From contig NZ_JFZT01000014.1 of the NCBI RefSeq assembly GCF_000632495.1, positions 1-37,655 on the forward strand: a stretch of 37,655 nt of DNA, in the 5' to 3' direction. The position numbers and the translations under genes are program-made. Each line of letters opens with the position of its first letter. Position 1 is the first letter of the stretch. Positions 1 through 8,094 of this stretch are shown here, in pieces. Source of the DNA: Candidatus Acidianus copahuensis (lineage in GTDB: Archaea > Thermoproteota > Thermoprotei_A > Sulfolobales > Sulfolobaceae). The notes under the pieces were generated by a model. It was not told the DNA's origin. It worked only from the letters and a program-made list of their open reading frames with translations, and searched no databases.

Positions 1-428
1 TAGGTGACGTGTAACTCCTCTTCCTTTATCATATTCTCTACTACCTTAGACAAAGGCTCATAATTTCGTAGAGCTTCCAACATGTAAATACCAGCTTTAT
101 CAATTAAAAAAGTAAAGGCTAACACATCGTCCCAGTTGAAGAGAGGTAAGTTAAAAGCTTCTAATTTGTGTAGTCCTAACCTTAAGTTCCTAAGTTCATC
201 TACAATTTTCTCTCCCTCTGGCTTAAACTCTTGAATTATCCTAGATAATTGCCATGCATGATTTAATTCATCTGAAACTAGCTTTGCAACAAATAATCTT
301 CCATCAACAGTTGGAGCATTTACTAACCATGGAGAATACATTTCAACCATTGCCAATTCCATGTCAGCTCTCAATGACAATATGTCTAGAAGCGTACTTT
401 TAGCCTCATTAGATAGAGGGCTTATCAT
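1..428 (-). CDS. Phenylacetyl-CoA epoxidase-type ferritin-like oxygenase subunit (PaaA/PaaC superfamily), 3' end outside window
   Basis: Reading the minus strand from the ATG at 428 gives an uninterrupted frame to base 1 (about 142 residues), so the C-terminus is missing only because the window ends. The product resembles the PaaA neighbour at 524. Carboxylate/histidine pairs typical of the di-iron ferritin-like fold are visible: DMELAM in the first helix, DELNHAW (Glu and His), an EAL segment, and EEELHV at the window edge. Family knowledge: PaaA/PaaC proteins form the core of the multicomponent enzyme that epoxidises the ring of phenylacetyl-CoA. It is divergent from the 524 gene over a short shared promoter region; the two could be partner subunits. 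The real substrate is not provable here. Upstream ATG at 433 is excluded by an immediate stop. Confidence 0.8.
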   Translation of the reverse strand, partial: MISPLSNEAKSTLLDILSLRADMELAMVEMYSPWLVNAPTVDGRLFVAKLVSDELNHAWQLSRIIQEFKPEGEKIVDELRNLRLGLHKLEAFNLPLFNWDDVLAFTFLIDKAGIYMLEALRNYEPLSKVVENMIKEEELHVT

Positions 429-455
429 TGCATTTGTATGTATTAATTAGAAATT

Positions 456-463
456 TTTATATT
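456..463 (-). promoter_or_regulatory. TATA box of the minus-strand oxygenase subunit gene
   Basis: An ATATAAAA element on the minus strand lies about 28 bases before the ATG at 428. This is the normal archaeal spacing for a leaderless transcript. Confidence 0.5.
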
Positions 464-493
464 TTTCGCTTTAAACACTTCGTGTAGAAAACG

Positions 494-500
494 TTATATA
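494..500 (+). promoter_or_regulatory. TATA box of the paaA-like gene
   Basis: TTATATA is centred about 27 bases before the ATG at 524. That favours 524 over the adjacent TTG at 521 as the start, and suggests a leaderless mRNA. Together with the minus-strand box it makes a compact divergent promoter of less than 100 bases. Confidence 0.55.
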
Positions 501-523
501 CTCAAAATGATAATTCATTATTG

Positions 524-1291
524 ATGGTAAAACCAGAATATAAGAAGCCCAAAAGGGTTCTAGGCTGGGGAGACTACAAGGGTATAAGAAAGTTTGAATT
601 AGTGTATGATTTACCACAAGAAGCGTATGAGGTGTTATTAAAGCTACTAAACGTCCAAGGGGATACGGAGTTTGCATCTATTGAACAACATCTACCTTGG
701 TTAATCCACGCTCCTTCATTGGGAGATCGTGTAACTATCTCAAGGATTATGGTAGATGAAATGAGACATGGATGGCAGGTAATTCAAATCCTCAAGGAAT
801 TTGGAGATGAAGGAAAGAAAATTGCTGAGGAACTGTTAAGTAGACGTATGGGTAAACATAAATTAGACGCCTTTAACATCCCTTTAAACATGTGGGAGGA
901 TACTTACGGATTTACTTTTCTAATCGATAGAGTAGGTATGTATCAGCTTCTAGCCTTTGAAGATTCAAGTTATGGTCCCTTAGCCAGGGCGATTCCAACT
1001 ATGATGATGGAGGAGGAATTTCACATTAATTTCGGATACCAAGGAATTAAAAAACTAGTTGAAGAGGGTAAAAAGTCATTAGCACAAGCGTTAGTGAATA
1101 AATGGTTCCCTAGAGGATTAGACATGTTTGGTCATTCTAAATCAATAACTATTGACTTAGGTTATAAATACGGAATAAAGAAGATGAAAAGCGAGGAAAT
1201 GAGACAGCTTTATGTAAAGGAAGTCAAAGAGTTAATTGAACCGTTAGGTTTAGAGCTCCCTGATCCTAATAGAAATAGGAGAATTTATTAA
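524..1291 (+). CDS. paaA: Phenylacetyl-CoA epoxidase subunit PaaA-like, di-iron oxygenase
   Basis: This 255-residue protein belongs to the PaaA/PaaC ferritin-like family, which in bacteria activates O2 to epoxidise the aromatic ring of phenylacetyl-CoA. Candidate di-iron ligands are in the expected order: Glu near residue 49 (DTEF), Glu79 and His82 (DEMRH), Glu in FED near 145, and Glu/His in EEEFH near 165. Start is ATG 524, placed by the TATA box; TTG at 521 is also in frame. It is followed after about 17 bases by a crotonase, so the two probably form an operon of acyl-CoA-linked aromatic breakdown. No reductase (PaaE) or PaaB/PaaD gene is visible in the window, so the complex may be simpler or its other genes may lie to the left. 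Function is by family resemblance. Confidence 0.8.
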   Translation: MVKPEYKKPKRVLGWGDYKGIRKFELVYDLPQEAYEVLLKLLNVQGDTEFASIEQHLPWLIHAPSLGDRVTISRIMVDEMRHGWQVIQILKEFGDEGKKIAEELLSRRMGKHKLDAFNIPLNMWEDTYGFTFLIDRVGMYQLLAFEDSSYGPLARAIPTMMMEEEFHINFGYQGIKKLVEEGKKSLAQALVNKWFPRGLDMFGHSKSITIDLGYKYGIKKMKSEEMRQLYVKEVKELIEPLGLELPDPNRNRRIY

Positions 1292-1308
1292 ATCGAGGGT
1301 GAGTGCAA

Positions 1309-2112
1309 GTGGGTTTAGAAAACTTGACTCCAAAGTATTTCAAACTAGAGGTAAGTGATGGAGTCGGGATAATACGTTTAAATAGACCCCAAGCTAATGC
1401 ACACAACCTTGAGATGCTAAGGGAGTTAGATAATATAATAGTGGAGAGTAGGTTTGATGATAAGGTTAAAGTCCTAGTTATAACTAGTGCTGTTCCTAGG
1501 TTCTTCTCTGCTGGATTTGATATAAATGAGATAAGGGATAAGAGTCCAGAGTATATAGGACTTTCTAGCCAGTTCAGCAAGGAAGTAATGCTAAGGATGA
1601 TGTCCACAAAAAAACTAATAATCTCAGCCATAAATGGTCATTGCATGGGAGGAGGACTTGAGTTAGCTTTAGCTACTGATATTAGGTTCACGTCTAATGA
1701 TGATAACATTAAGTTCGGGATGCCTGAAGTAAGCAACTTAGCTCTAATACCAGGTGAGGGAGGTACACAATTCCTTGCAAGGATAGTGGGCAGGTCAAAG
1801 GCAATATACTTAATGGTATCTGGGAAAACGCTTACACCTAAAGAAGCATACGCTCTAGGAATTGTCGATGAATTATTTGAGCCAGAAAAACTGTTAGAAA
1901 GTACATTAGAATTTGCGAAACAAATGGCTAAAGGTCCTTCATTAACAGTAGGATTCGCTAAGTTAGCTGTAAATGAAGGAATGGACTTACCATTACCAGT
2001 GGCGTTTGCATTAGAAAGGGAAATGCAAAATCAAGCTTTGGCAAGCGAAGATGCTAAAGAAGGTGCTAGAGCTTTCTTTGAGAAGAGAAAGCCCGTATTT
2101 AAGGGAAGATGA
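1309..2112 (+). CDS. Enoyl-CoA hydratase/isomerase (crotonase family)
   Basis: A typical single-domain crotonase of about 267 residues. The oxyanion-hole segment (FSAGFDI, then GHCMGGG) and both glutamates used by enoyl-CoA hydratases are present: one in GGGLELAL and one in MPEVSN, before PGEGGTQ. That favours hydration of an enoyl-CoA over isomerase-only activity. In this setting it probably acts on ring-opened or ring-epoxidised CoA thioesters made by the adjacent PaaA-like oxygenase. Two GTG codons compete for the start: the one at 1309 has a GGTGA ribosome binding sequence 6 bases upstream, whereas GTG 1303 would sit directly against it, so I choose 1309. Substrate and step are inferred. 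Confidence 0.85.
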   Translation: MGLENLTPKYFKLEVSDGVGIIRLNRPQANAHNLEMLRELDNIIVESRFDDKVKVLVITSAVPRFFSAGFDINEIRDKSPEYIGLSSQFSKEVMLRMMSTKKLIISAINGHCMGGGLELALATDIRFTSNDDNIKFGMPEVSNLALIPGEGGTQFLARIVGRSKAIYLMVSGKTLTPKEAYALGIVDELFEPEKLLESTLEFAKQMAKGPSLTVGFAKLAVNEGMDLPLPVAFALEREMQNQALASEDAKEGARAFFEKRKPVFKGR

Positions 2113-2125
2113 AAACGATAAAAAG

Positions 2126-2145
2126 GTTTTAATTTTTGTCTTTTA
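2126..2145 (+). terminator. T-rich transcription stop after the crotonase gene
   Basis: Two runs of T (TTTTAATTTTT, then CTTTT) follow directly after the stop codon at 2112 and before the convergent gene ending at 2147. Poly-T tracts are the usual archaeal termination signal. No hairpin is needed or seen. Confidence 0.45.
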
Positions 2146-2146
2146 T

Positions 2147-2956
2147 TCAGCTTATAAGGGGAGTAGGAGCTTTAGGATATTTTTCCCATATTTTGGGGTC
2201 ATGACTTATTACTAACTTTGTGTTTGGCCTTCTCATCATTAGCTTTAACCTTTTCATTCCGTTTAAGTACTCGTCAGAGTCCATTAGTAGCCAACCTTTC
2301 ATTTCCACGTTAAGTTCATCTGGTAAGTGAATAAAGTCCCCGGTGAAAATAACGTTTCCTTTTTCACTCTCTACAGAGAGCATTATACTACCGGGTGTAT
2401 GTCCACCAACCCAATATATATTTACACCCGGTAGTAGCTCAAAGTGATCTGTATTTATGGGAAACCAATTTCCACCTTTTAATGCTTCTAGATCTGATGG
2501 CAGATAAACACCTCCCTTTCCTAACCATATCATTCTTAATGCAAAATCTAACTCCTTTACATGTGTTATGATTTGTGCCTTAAAGTTTGGCCTCAACAAT
2601 TGTTTCAACTGTTTCCCCTTCTTAAATTTTCCGAGGAAAATAGGCTAGAAAATCAGCTGAAAGAGTTGGGGTTAAAGGTAAGTGATATTGATTATGTTGT
2701 GTTTTCTCATCTTCATTTAGATCATACTGGACAAGCCTATATGTTTAAGGATACATTTTGCATCGGGGCTTGGTCCTGTATCAAACAAAATTATACCATC
2801 TTTGTGCTCAATTAAGGCACCTATAGCTGGAACGTTAACCCAATCTCTTGGTTTAGGTATGTCTTTTTCACTGTAAACTGATGGATTAGGGAGAAACCAC
2901 CCTAGATCCCCAGCTAGCAGTCCGAAATCCAGAAGAGTTATTCTTTTTATCATCAC
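2147..2956 (-). pseudogene. Lactonase-type metallo-beta-lactamase, interrupted by an internal inversion
   Basis: Read on the minus strand, the N-terminal part (2956 to about 2751) and the C-terminal part (2577 to 2147) are in one frame, but the middle is garbage. The missing middle, including the zinc motif HLHLDH, is found on the plus strand between 2578 and 2750. Inverting that 173-bp segment on paper gives one uninterrupted frame of 269 residues carrying HLHLDH, GGHTPGS, TGDF and ISHD, the metal-binding set of AHL-lactonase-like metallo-beta-lactamases. As sequenced, the gene cannot make the metal site in the right context and should be inactive. It sits convergent to the crotonase and about 100 bp from the homogentisate dioxygenase gene. 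Lactone or another ring-opened ester is a plausible substrate; that is inference. Confidence 0.85.
2578..2750. other. Inverted (possibly invertible) 173-bp segment within the metallo-beta-lactamase gene
   Basis: The segment is bounded by CCTTAAA at 2578-2584 and its reverse complement TTTAAGG at 2744-2750. The match is exactly 7 bp and stops on both sides. Flipping the segment preserves gene length and joins both reading frames precisely: the left restored junction reads DAKCILKVWPQQ and the right one YMFKAQIITHVKE. No recombinase gene lies next to it. Confidence 0.85.
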
Positions 2957-3029
2957 ATATTCTTCATAAATCTCGTATTTATATTTTTATTCTTAATTAT
3001 TGCGCCAATATAATCGAGGCGGATTGATT

Positions 3030-3055
3030 ATAGCCTTATTTTTTAAAAAGGCTAT
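3030..3055. promoter_or_regulatory. Palindrome overlapping the promoter of the homogentisate dioxygenase gene
   Basis: ATAGCCTT (3030-3037) is matched by AAGGCTAT (3048-3055), with a T/A-rich centre resembling a TATA element. It ends 8 bases before the ATG at 3064. A dyad at the TATA box of a catabolic gene is what a repressor operator would look like; the frameshifted Bat-type regulator at 4206-4861 is one candidate partner. Function is inferred. Confidence 0.45.
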
Positions 3056-3063
3056 CTATTTAT

Positions 3064-4215
3064 ATGATTCATTACGTAAAACAAGGTAAGATTCCTCCAA
3101 AAAGGCACATAGTGTTTAAAGAGGGTGATATGTTGATTAGAGAAGAGGTATTCGGGACTTTTGGTTTTTCTGGTAGATACTCCTTATTATACCGTCTAAA
3201 TCCTCCTAGTAAAATAAATAAATCCGTTTCGTGGAAAACCTATGAAATTCAGGAATGGAAAGTGGAGACTAGACACCATCATCTCAAAACTTGGGAGTTA
3301 AAACAAGTTAAAGACCCATTCACTGAGAGAATACCTCTTCTCTTTAACGATGATGTGATAATATCCTTTGCTTCCTTATCCTCAAATACAAAGAACGAGA
3401 ATGTCTTTTATAGAAATGGGGAATACGATGAGGTCTATTTTATACATCAAGGTAAGGGTAAATTGTTAAGCATGTTCGGATATGTAGAAGTTAATGAAGG
3501 GGATTACGTGGTAATTCCAAGAGGTACCATATATAACTGGGACTTGCCAGAGGGGACTAAACTATTAATAATAGAAGCTAAGCAGGTTGAAATACCTAAA
3601 GTCTATAGAAATGACTATGGTCAGCTCCTTGAAGGATCTTTCTATTATCACAGGGATATAAGAATACCAATTTTAGAAACTTATGACAAGAATGGAGAAT
3701 ATTTCATTATAACTAGATCCTTGGATGGCTTCCATACTGTGATGGTTGACTATCATCCGTTTGATGTAATAGGTTGGGATGGCTTTCTTTACCCATTTGC
3801 CATTAGTGCTTATGACCTATAACCCATAACGGGAAAGATACATCAGTCTCCATCTAAATACATAACTTTTGAAGGAAACAATTACATGATATCAACATTC
3901 GTACCGAGGCTATTGGATTATCATCCACAAGCAGTACCCGTACCTTATTATCATCATAATGTTGATGCTGACGAGTTCTTGTTTTATTCGGTTGGACAAT
4001 TCTTTAGTAGAAGAGGTATAAGTGCTGGGTCTATAACATTACATAGGGGTGAATTCGTCCATGGACCCCAACCCGGTGTAATAGAGAGCAGTTTGGGTAA
4101 GAAAGATACTAATGAACTAGCAGTAATGGTAGAGACTTATAGGAGATTAAGGTTAACCACATTTGCTAAGGAGATTGATGATAATAAATACATGCTTAGC
4201 TGGTCTCAATCTTGA
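3064..4215 (+). pseudogene. hmgA: Homogentisate 1,2-dioxygenase with an in-frame TAA stop
   Basis: The frame runs 3064-3822 and continues in the same frame to 4215; together they give about 383 codons, the normal length of the family. The TAA at 3820-3822 falls in the conserved stretch AYDL-stop-PITGKIHQ, where homologues commonly have a Glu (GAA), so a single G-to-T change would explain it. The iron-binding region (YYHHNVDADEF, then HRGEFVHGPQPG) lies after the stop, so the 252-residue product should be inactive. The enzyme opens the ring of homogentisate in tyrosine/phenylacetate breakdown; the fumarylacetoacetate hydrolase-family gene at 7147 would act further down that route. Its 3' end overlaps the convergent regulator gene by 10 bases. 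Confidence 0.88.
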
Positions 4216-4861
4216 TTATCAAGGGAAAACAACTTCCTTAAAATTTCATGTTCAGCCGCTCTAATATGCTGTATCACAGTAGTTTCCGATATACCCAGTG
4301 AAGAAGATAGTTTATTTACCCTAACCTTCCTAGGGAAATTAAAATATCCCATATTATAAGCCGTCTTGAGCACAGTTAGTTGTCTTGGCGATAAGTTATT
4401 TAATAGCATGTTATAATACACTTTCATAATTGTATCTAGTGACAACTCTGATGACTTTACGTCTATTACCTTTCCTTCATTCCTAATTTCATTAATTAAG
4501 CTTTTATCATTATATATTATGTTCCAAATTTCATGGTTATTATCGAATAAGTTTTGGAAATAAGAAACACCATGATCATATAATAGTTTAGATATAGTAC
4601 CTTGAAACACTGTCTTTATTTCAACTATTACATAGCTATTTTCAACATGAATCACTTTTACACTCCTTATAGCTCTATCATTCTTTAGTCTCTTTATCAA
4701 GTCATGAATATTAGAAGAGTTAAATAATATAGTGACTACGATAAGGTTTTTTCCGGGATAAATGACCTCGTTTAGCAGAACGCCTTTAACGTTCTCTAGA
4801 GCCCTATAAGTCCAGCAGTCTTCATGAGCTAATTAAATGTTGTGGTATTGAATTTTTTCAT
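4206..4861 (-). pseudogene. Bat-type (HTH-10) transcription regulator with an N-terminal frameshift
   Basis: The C-terminal part has the HTH-10 DNA-binding module (LSPRQLTVLKTAYNMGYF, then RVNKLSSSLGISETTV). In-frame coding resembling the family continues upstream of 4700 with no ATG: the stretch includes AHEDCWTYRALENV, matching the F-x-(V/L)-x-H-x-DCWT segment of the intact paralogue at 17125. An ATG at 4861 with a TATA element 24 bases upstream opens a frame reading MKKFNTTTFN, then hits TAG at 4831-4829. One extra T there would join MKKFNTTTFN to LAHEDCWT. So I read this as a one-base deletion near 4830-4835. It lies beside the aromatic catabolism genes and probably controlled them. A sequencing error cannot be excluded. 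Confidence 0.65.
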
Positions 4862-4880
4862 GATACATAGTAAGATAAGA

Positions 4881-4890
4881 TTATAAATTT
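4881..4890 (-). promoter_or_regulatory. TATA box of the frameshifted regulator
   Basis: AAATTTATAA on the minus strand lies about 25 bases before the ATG at 4861. It supports 4861 as the original start even though that frame is now closed after ten codons. Confidence 0.45.
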
Positions 4891-4948
4891 AAAAATGTTA
4901 TTGAACTAATTTACGACATTCTTTGCTTCAATCCAACTTGATATACCA

Positions 4949-4956
4949 TATATAAA
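4949..4956 (+). promoter_or_regulatory. TATA box of the luciferase-like oxidoreductase gene
   Basis: TATATAAA is placed about 26 bases before the ATG at 4979, consistent with a leaderless transcript. Confidence 0.6.
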
Positions 4957-4978
4957 TTATGATTAAAAAATACCAATT

Positions 4979-5977
4979 ATGAAAGCAGATGTTTTCTGGG
5001 TAGCAGACTATTATAAAGATATTGAACCAAGGGAGCAATTCATTTATGATTTAATTGATCAAGTAAAAATGGCTGAAAAATTTGGTTTCCAATGTGCTTG
5101 GTTTGCAGAGCATCACTTCTCCGATTATGGCACTATACCTGCTCCTCAAGTATTTCTTTCAGCCGTCTCACAGAGGACTTCGAAGATTAGATTAGGTCCT
5201 GCAGTAGTTACTTTAGTTTTCAGAAATCCCATTAACGTAGCCGAAGAGTACTCGTTACTTGATATTCTCTCAAATGGAAGAGTTGAACTAGCTGTAGGGA
5301 GTGGATACCTAAAACATGAATTTGAGGGTTTTGGAGTCCCAATGGATAAAAAGAGAGAAATATTTGATGAAGCTTTAGAAATCTTACTCTTGGCATTTAA
5401 AGGTGAGAAATTTAGCTATTCTGGTAAATACTTTAACTTCAATAATATAAGTATAAATGTAAAGCCCGTACAAAAACCTCATCCTCCCATTTGGGTAGCA
5501 GCACTAAGAGCTGAAGCTGCTTACCATATAGCGAAAAAAGGGCATTCATTGATGATGATACCTTATGCCACAGTGGATAAACTATCTGATTTACGTGAAG
5601 TAATAGGCGCGTTTAGAGAAGGGAACGAAGGTAAAGGAAAATTAGCCCTAGCATTTCACGCACATGTAGCAAGTACATATCACGAGGCGGTTAGTGAAAG
5701 TAAAGAATATCTAGAAAGATATGTGTTTAGCAGGTTATATGCAAAAAGAAGAACATTAGAGCAACTTTATGAGAGTGGGCTATATATTGTGGGTGGGCCG
5801 GAAGAGGTTGCTAGTCAAATAGAGTTCATATATAACCTAGCCAAACCGGATAGGCTAATTTTCCTACTTAATTTTGGAATGATGCCTGATAATCTATTAG
5901 AAAAGTCAATGGATCTACTTAGTTCAAAAGTCACAAAAATATTAGAAAGAAAGGGAATAGAACTTGAATTCAATTAA
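4979..5977 (+). CDS. LLM-class (luciferase-like) flavin-dependent monooxygenase
   Basis: This 332-residue protein has the bacterial-luciferase TIM-barrel pattern: the early EHHFSDYG segment, TLVFRNPINVAEEYSLLDILSNGRVELAVGSG, a central QKPHPPIWVAA, and a C-terminal GGPEEVASQI. Family members use reduced flavin (FMNH2 or F420H2) supplied by a separate reductase to oxidise small organic molecules. The 3' end overlaps the cyclase gene by 14 bases if that gene starts at TTG 5964, so the two are likely co-transcribed. It lies between homogentisate and fumarylacetoacetate-type genes, so an aromatic or ring-derived substrate is likely but unproven. Confidence 0.82.
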   Translation: MKADVFWVADYYKDIEPREQFIYDLIDQVKMAEKFGFQCAWFAEHHFSDYGTIPAPQVFLSAVSQRTSKIRLGPAVVTLVFRNPINVAEEYSLLDILSNGRVELAVGSGYLKHEFEGFGVPMDKKREIFDEALEILLLAFKGEKFSYSGKYFNFNNISINVKPVQKPHPPIWVAALRAEAAYHIAKKGHSLMMIPYATVDKLSDLREVIGAFREGNEGKGKLALAFHAHVASTYHEAVSESKEYLERYVFSRLYAKRRTLEQLYESGLYIVGGPEEVASQIEFIYNLAKPDRLIFLLNFGMMPDNLLEKSMDLLSSKVTKILERKGIELEFN

Positions 5978-6803
5978 TTCTCATTTACAAGAGATCTTAA
6001 ACTATGAATTTTTACCAGAAGGTATAAAGATCGGTCGATTTTTTAACCTAGTCTCCTTAGTGAAGAAAGGTATTATGATCAGCTTAAGCAAAACGTTAGT
6101 TGGTGGTTATTACTTCAAAGCGCATGGAGCAATACAGATCTCCAGGCATCAAATCTACCAAGATGCTAAAGAACTTAATAAAGATAAAGAAATTCCAGAA
6201 GGTACAGGTTTTGCAAACGTTAGAATAGAAATGAGCGACCATGCAAGTACACATCTAGATTCTCTTAATCATGTAGCCGAAAAGGGACTACTTTTTGGAG
6301 GTATAAAGCCTAGGCATACTTATCTAGGTTTTGAAGACTTAGACATTGAAAAAATTCCTCCTATATTTACTCGGGGAATTCTCCTAAATGTTAAAGTAAA
6401 CGAAATTAGAGAAATAGGGGTTACTGACTTAGCTAATGCATTAGGTAATACGAAAGTTGAAAAGGGAGATGCTGCAATAATATACACTGGTTGGAAAGAG
6501 GAAGGTGATGAAGAGCCCGGAATAGGTATTGAGGGAGCAAAATGGCTAGTGGAAAAGGGGTTCACAATTTTTGGTACTGATGCACCGAGATTTGAATACA
6601 TAAAGAAGAATACTAAGGACTATTTCCCAGTTCATAGATTTCTTATAGCTGAAAAAGGTTTACTCATGATGGATAACATGTATTTGGAAGAACTGGTTAA
6701 ACTTCTGGAAAAAGAGAATAGAAAAGATTTCTTATTAATTGCCATTCCATTAAAAATAAAAGGGGCTACGGCGTCGCCAATAAATCCAATAGCACTGATT
6801 TAA
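5964..6803 (+). CDS. Cyclase/kynurenine formamidase-like metal hydrolase
   Basis: The product (279 residues from TTG 5964) carries the cyclase-family metal motif in the form SDHASTHLDSLNH (H-x2-TH-x-D-x3-H) near residue 92, followed by a TGW segment and GTDAPR. The family includes kynurenine formamidase and other Zn/Mn-dependent amide or lactone hydrolases. The start is uncertain: the conserved fold begins before the first in-frame ATG (near 6075), so a non-ATG start such as TTG 5964, overlapping the previous gene, is likeliest. Translational coupling to the flavin monooxygenase would follow. Substrate unknown. Confidence 0.75.
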   Translation: MNSINSHLQEILNYEFLPEGIKIGRFFNLVSLVKKGIMISLSKTLVGGYYFKAHGAIQISRHQIYQDAKELNKDKEIPEGTGFANVRIEMSDHASTHLDSLNHVAEKGLLFGGIKPRHTYLGFEDLDIEKIPPIFTRGILLNVKVNEIREIGVTDLANALGNTKVEKGDAAIIYTGWKEEGDEEPGIGIEGAKWLVEKGFTIFGTDAPRFEYIKKNTKDYFPVHRFLIAEKGLLMMDNMYLEELVKLLEKENRKDFLLIAIPLKIKGATASPINPIALI

Positions 6804-7146
6804 TTCATGATACCCTCTTTATAATACTATCAGAATTTTCTGTGTTAAAATATTTAGTTCTATTAAAGAGTGTAATGCACATATCTGCGATTATTTTTGA
6901 AGGAGTCGATATAGCCTACTATTGGGAGATCTGATTTAACAATGTTTTTACCTTAAGCTCGTAAACTCTTATTAATTTATAAATATTTATTATGTATTTA
7001 GGTGCTTAGCTTTTTAATACAATATTTATTTGTCATTCCAATATATTAAATCAGCATATTCTACTCTTTGCTATCGCTTAAGATCTATTAATTCTCTCAT
7101 AGTGTTTTGAGAGCGGTGAGATATTATAACATAGCTTGTAAATATA
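6804..7146. other. Gene-free stretch between convergent genes
   Basis: I see no reading frame, RNA-like hairpin or recognisable remnant here. It is strongly AT-rich with several T runs that could end transcription from both sides. Confidence 0.5.
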
Positions 7147-8094
7147 CTAACCTCTAATAATATTCTTTAAGATTCCTATTTTTTCAACGAACAATTCTAC
7201 AGTACTATTTGGTCTTAATGACTTACCTATATCCACACCAGTACACCCAGTTATTGTACCACTACCAAATATATCACCCGGTCTAATATACTCTTCCTGT
7301 GAGACATACGTTATCATATCTTCAAACGTCCAATGCATATCTTCAACTTTAGTATCACACCAGATTTCATCATTAACCTTAGCATAAACTCTTAATCCCT
7401 TAATGTCGGGCAACTCATCCCTTGTTACTATCCAAGGTCCTAAACCTTTAGCAAAGTCTTTACCTTTAGCTGGACCAAGAAGACATTTCATTTCAGCCAT
7501 CTGAATATCTCTTGCGCTAAAATCATTAAATATGGTAAAACCTAGAATATAATCAGAAGCTCTTTTTTTATCTATATCCTTTCCTTTCCTATATATTACT
7601 GCTGCTATTTCAAGTTCCAAGTCCAAATGCTTAGAATATTTTGGCCAAGGAATCTCTTCTAAATGTCCATAAAATATTGCGGGATCTCCTTTATAATAGA
7701 CGGGAAACTTAAACCACTCTTCGGGTATTTGTTGACCCCTCCTCCTATACGTAGCTTCAACGTGTCCTTTAAAAGCTAGAAAATCCCTTAACATATTAGC
7801 TCTCGGTAATGGGGGTTTTAACTTAACGTGATTAATGTTATAAAGGACTTCATGTCTCTTTTTAGCCCAATCCACTATATCTTTTATTATGCCTAAACCC
7901 TTTTCTCCAGCTTGGAGAACACCTAACATATCATTTGGAACTAATGCGTCGCAGTATCTTTCAATAAACTGTTCGTCTTCTCCCTTTTCCATCAGCATTA
8001 AGTAGCAAGTCGTGTTCAGATCCACCACATTTTCTTCATCTACTAAAACTCCACTTCTTATTCTACCATCTTTTAGGAAACTTAGGAGTTTCAT
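7147..8094 (-). CDS. Fumarylacetoacetate hydrolase (FAH) family protein
   Basis: This 315-residue protein has the FAH C-terminal fold: HLDLELEIAAVI provides the two metal-binding glutamates, and FNDFSARDIQ the aspartate, followed by KGKDFAKGLGPWIV and the GTITGCTGVD segment. FAH-family enzymes cleave C-C bonds in acyl pyruvates or fumarylacetoacetate with Mg2+ or Ca2+. With homogentisate dioxygenase three genes away, cleavage of a homogentisate-derived ring-opened acid is the natural suggestion, though a maleylacetoacetate isomerase is not visible. Start is ATG 8094. The gene appears intact, unlike several neighbours. Confidence 0.85.
   Translation of the reverse strand: MKLLSFLKDGRIRSGVLVDEENVVDLNTTCYLMLMEKGEDEQFIERYCDALVPNDMLGVLQAGEKGLGIIKDIVDWAKKRHEVLYNINHVKLKPPLPRANMLRDFLAFKGHVEATYRRRGQQIPEEWFKFPVYYKGDPAIFYGHLEEIPWPKYSKHLDLELEIAAVIYRKGKDIDKKRASDYILGFTIFNDFSARDIQMAEMKCLLGPAKGKDFAKGLGPWIVTRDELPDIKGLRVYAKVNDEIWCDTKVEDMHWTFEDMITYVSQEEYIRPGDIFGSGTITGCTGVDIGKSLRPNSTVELFVEKIGILKNIIRG

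Noticed and set aside
2561..2815. Plus-strand ORF with an HLHLDH metal motif as a separate gene
   Set aside because: It is the inverted middle of the minus-strand metallo-beta-lactamase; its outer codons are antisense to that gene.
3820..3822. Programmed stop readthrough (unusual amino acid) in hmgA
   Set aside because: The codon is TAA, which is not known for pyrrolysine or selenocysteine insertion, and no special RNA structure is seen around it.
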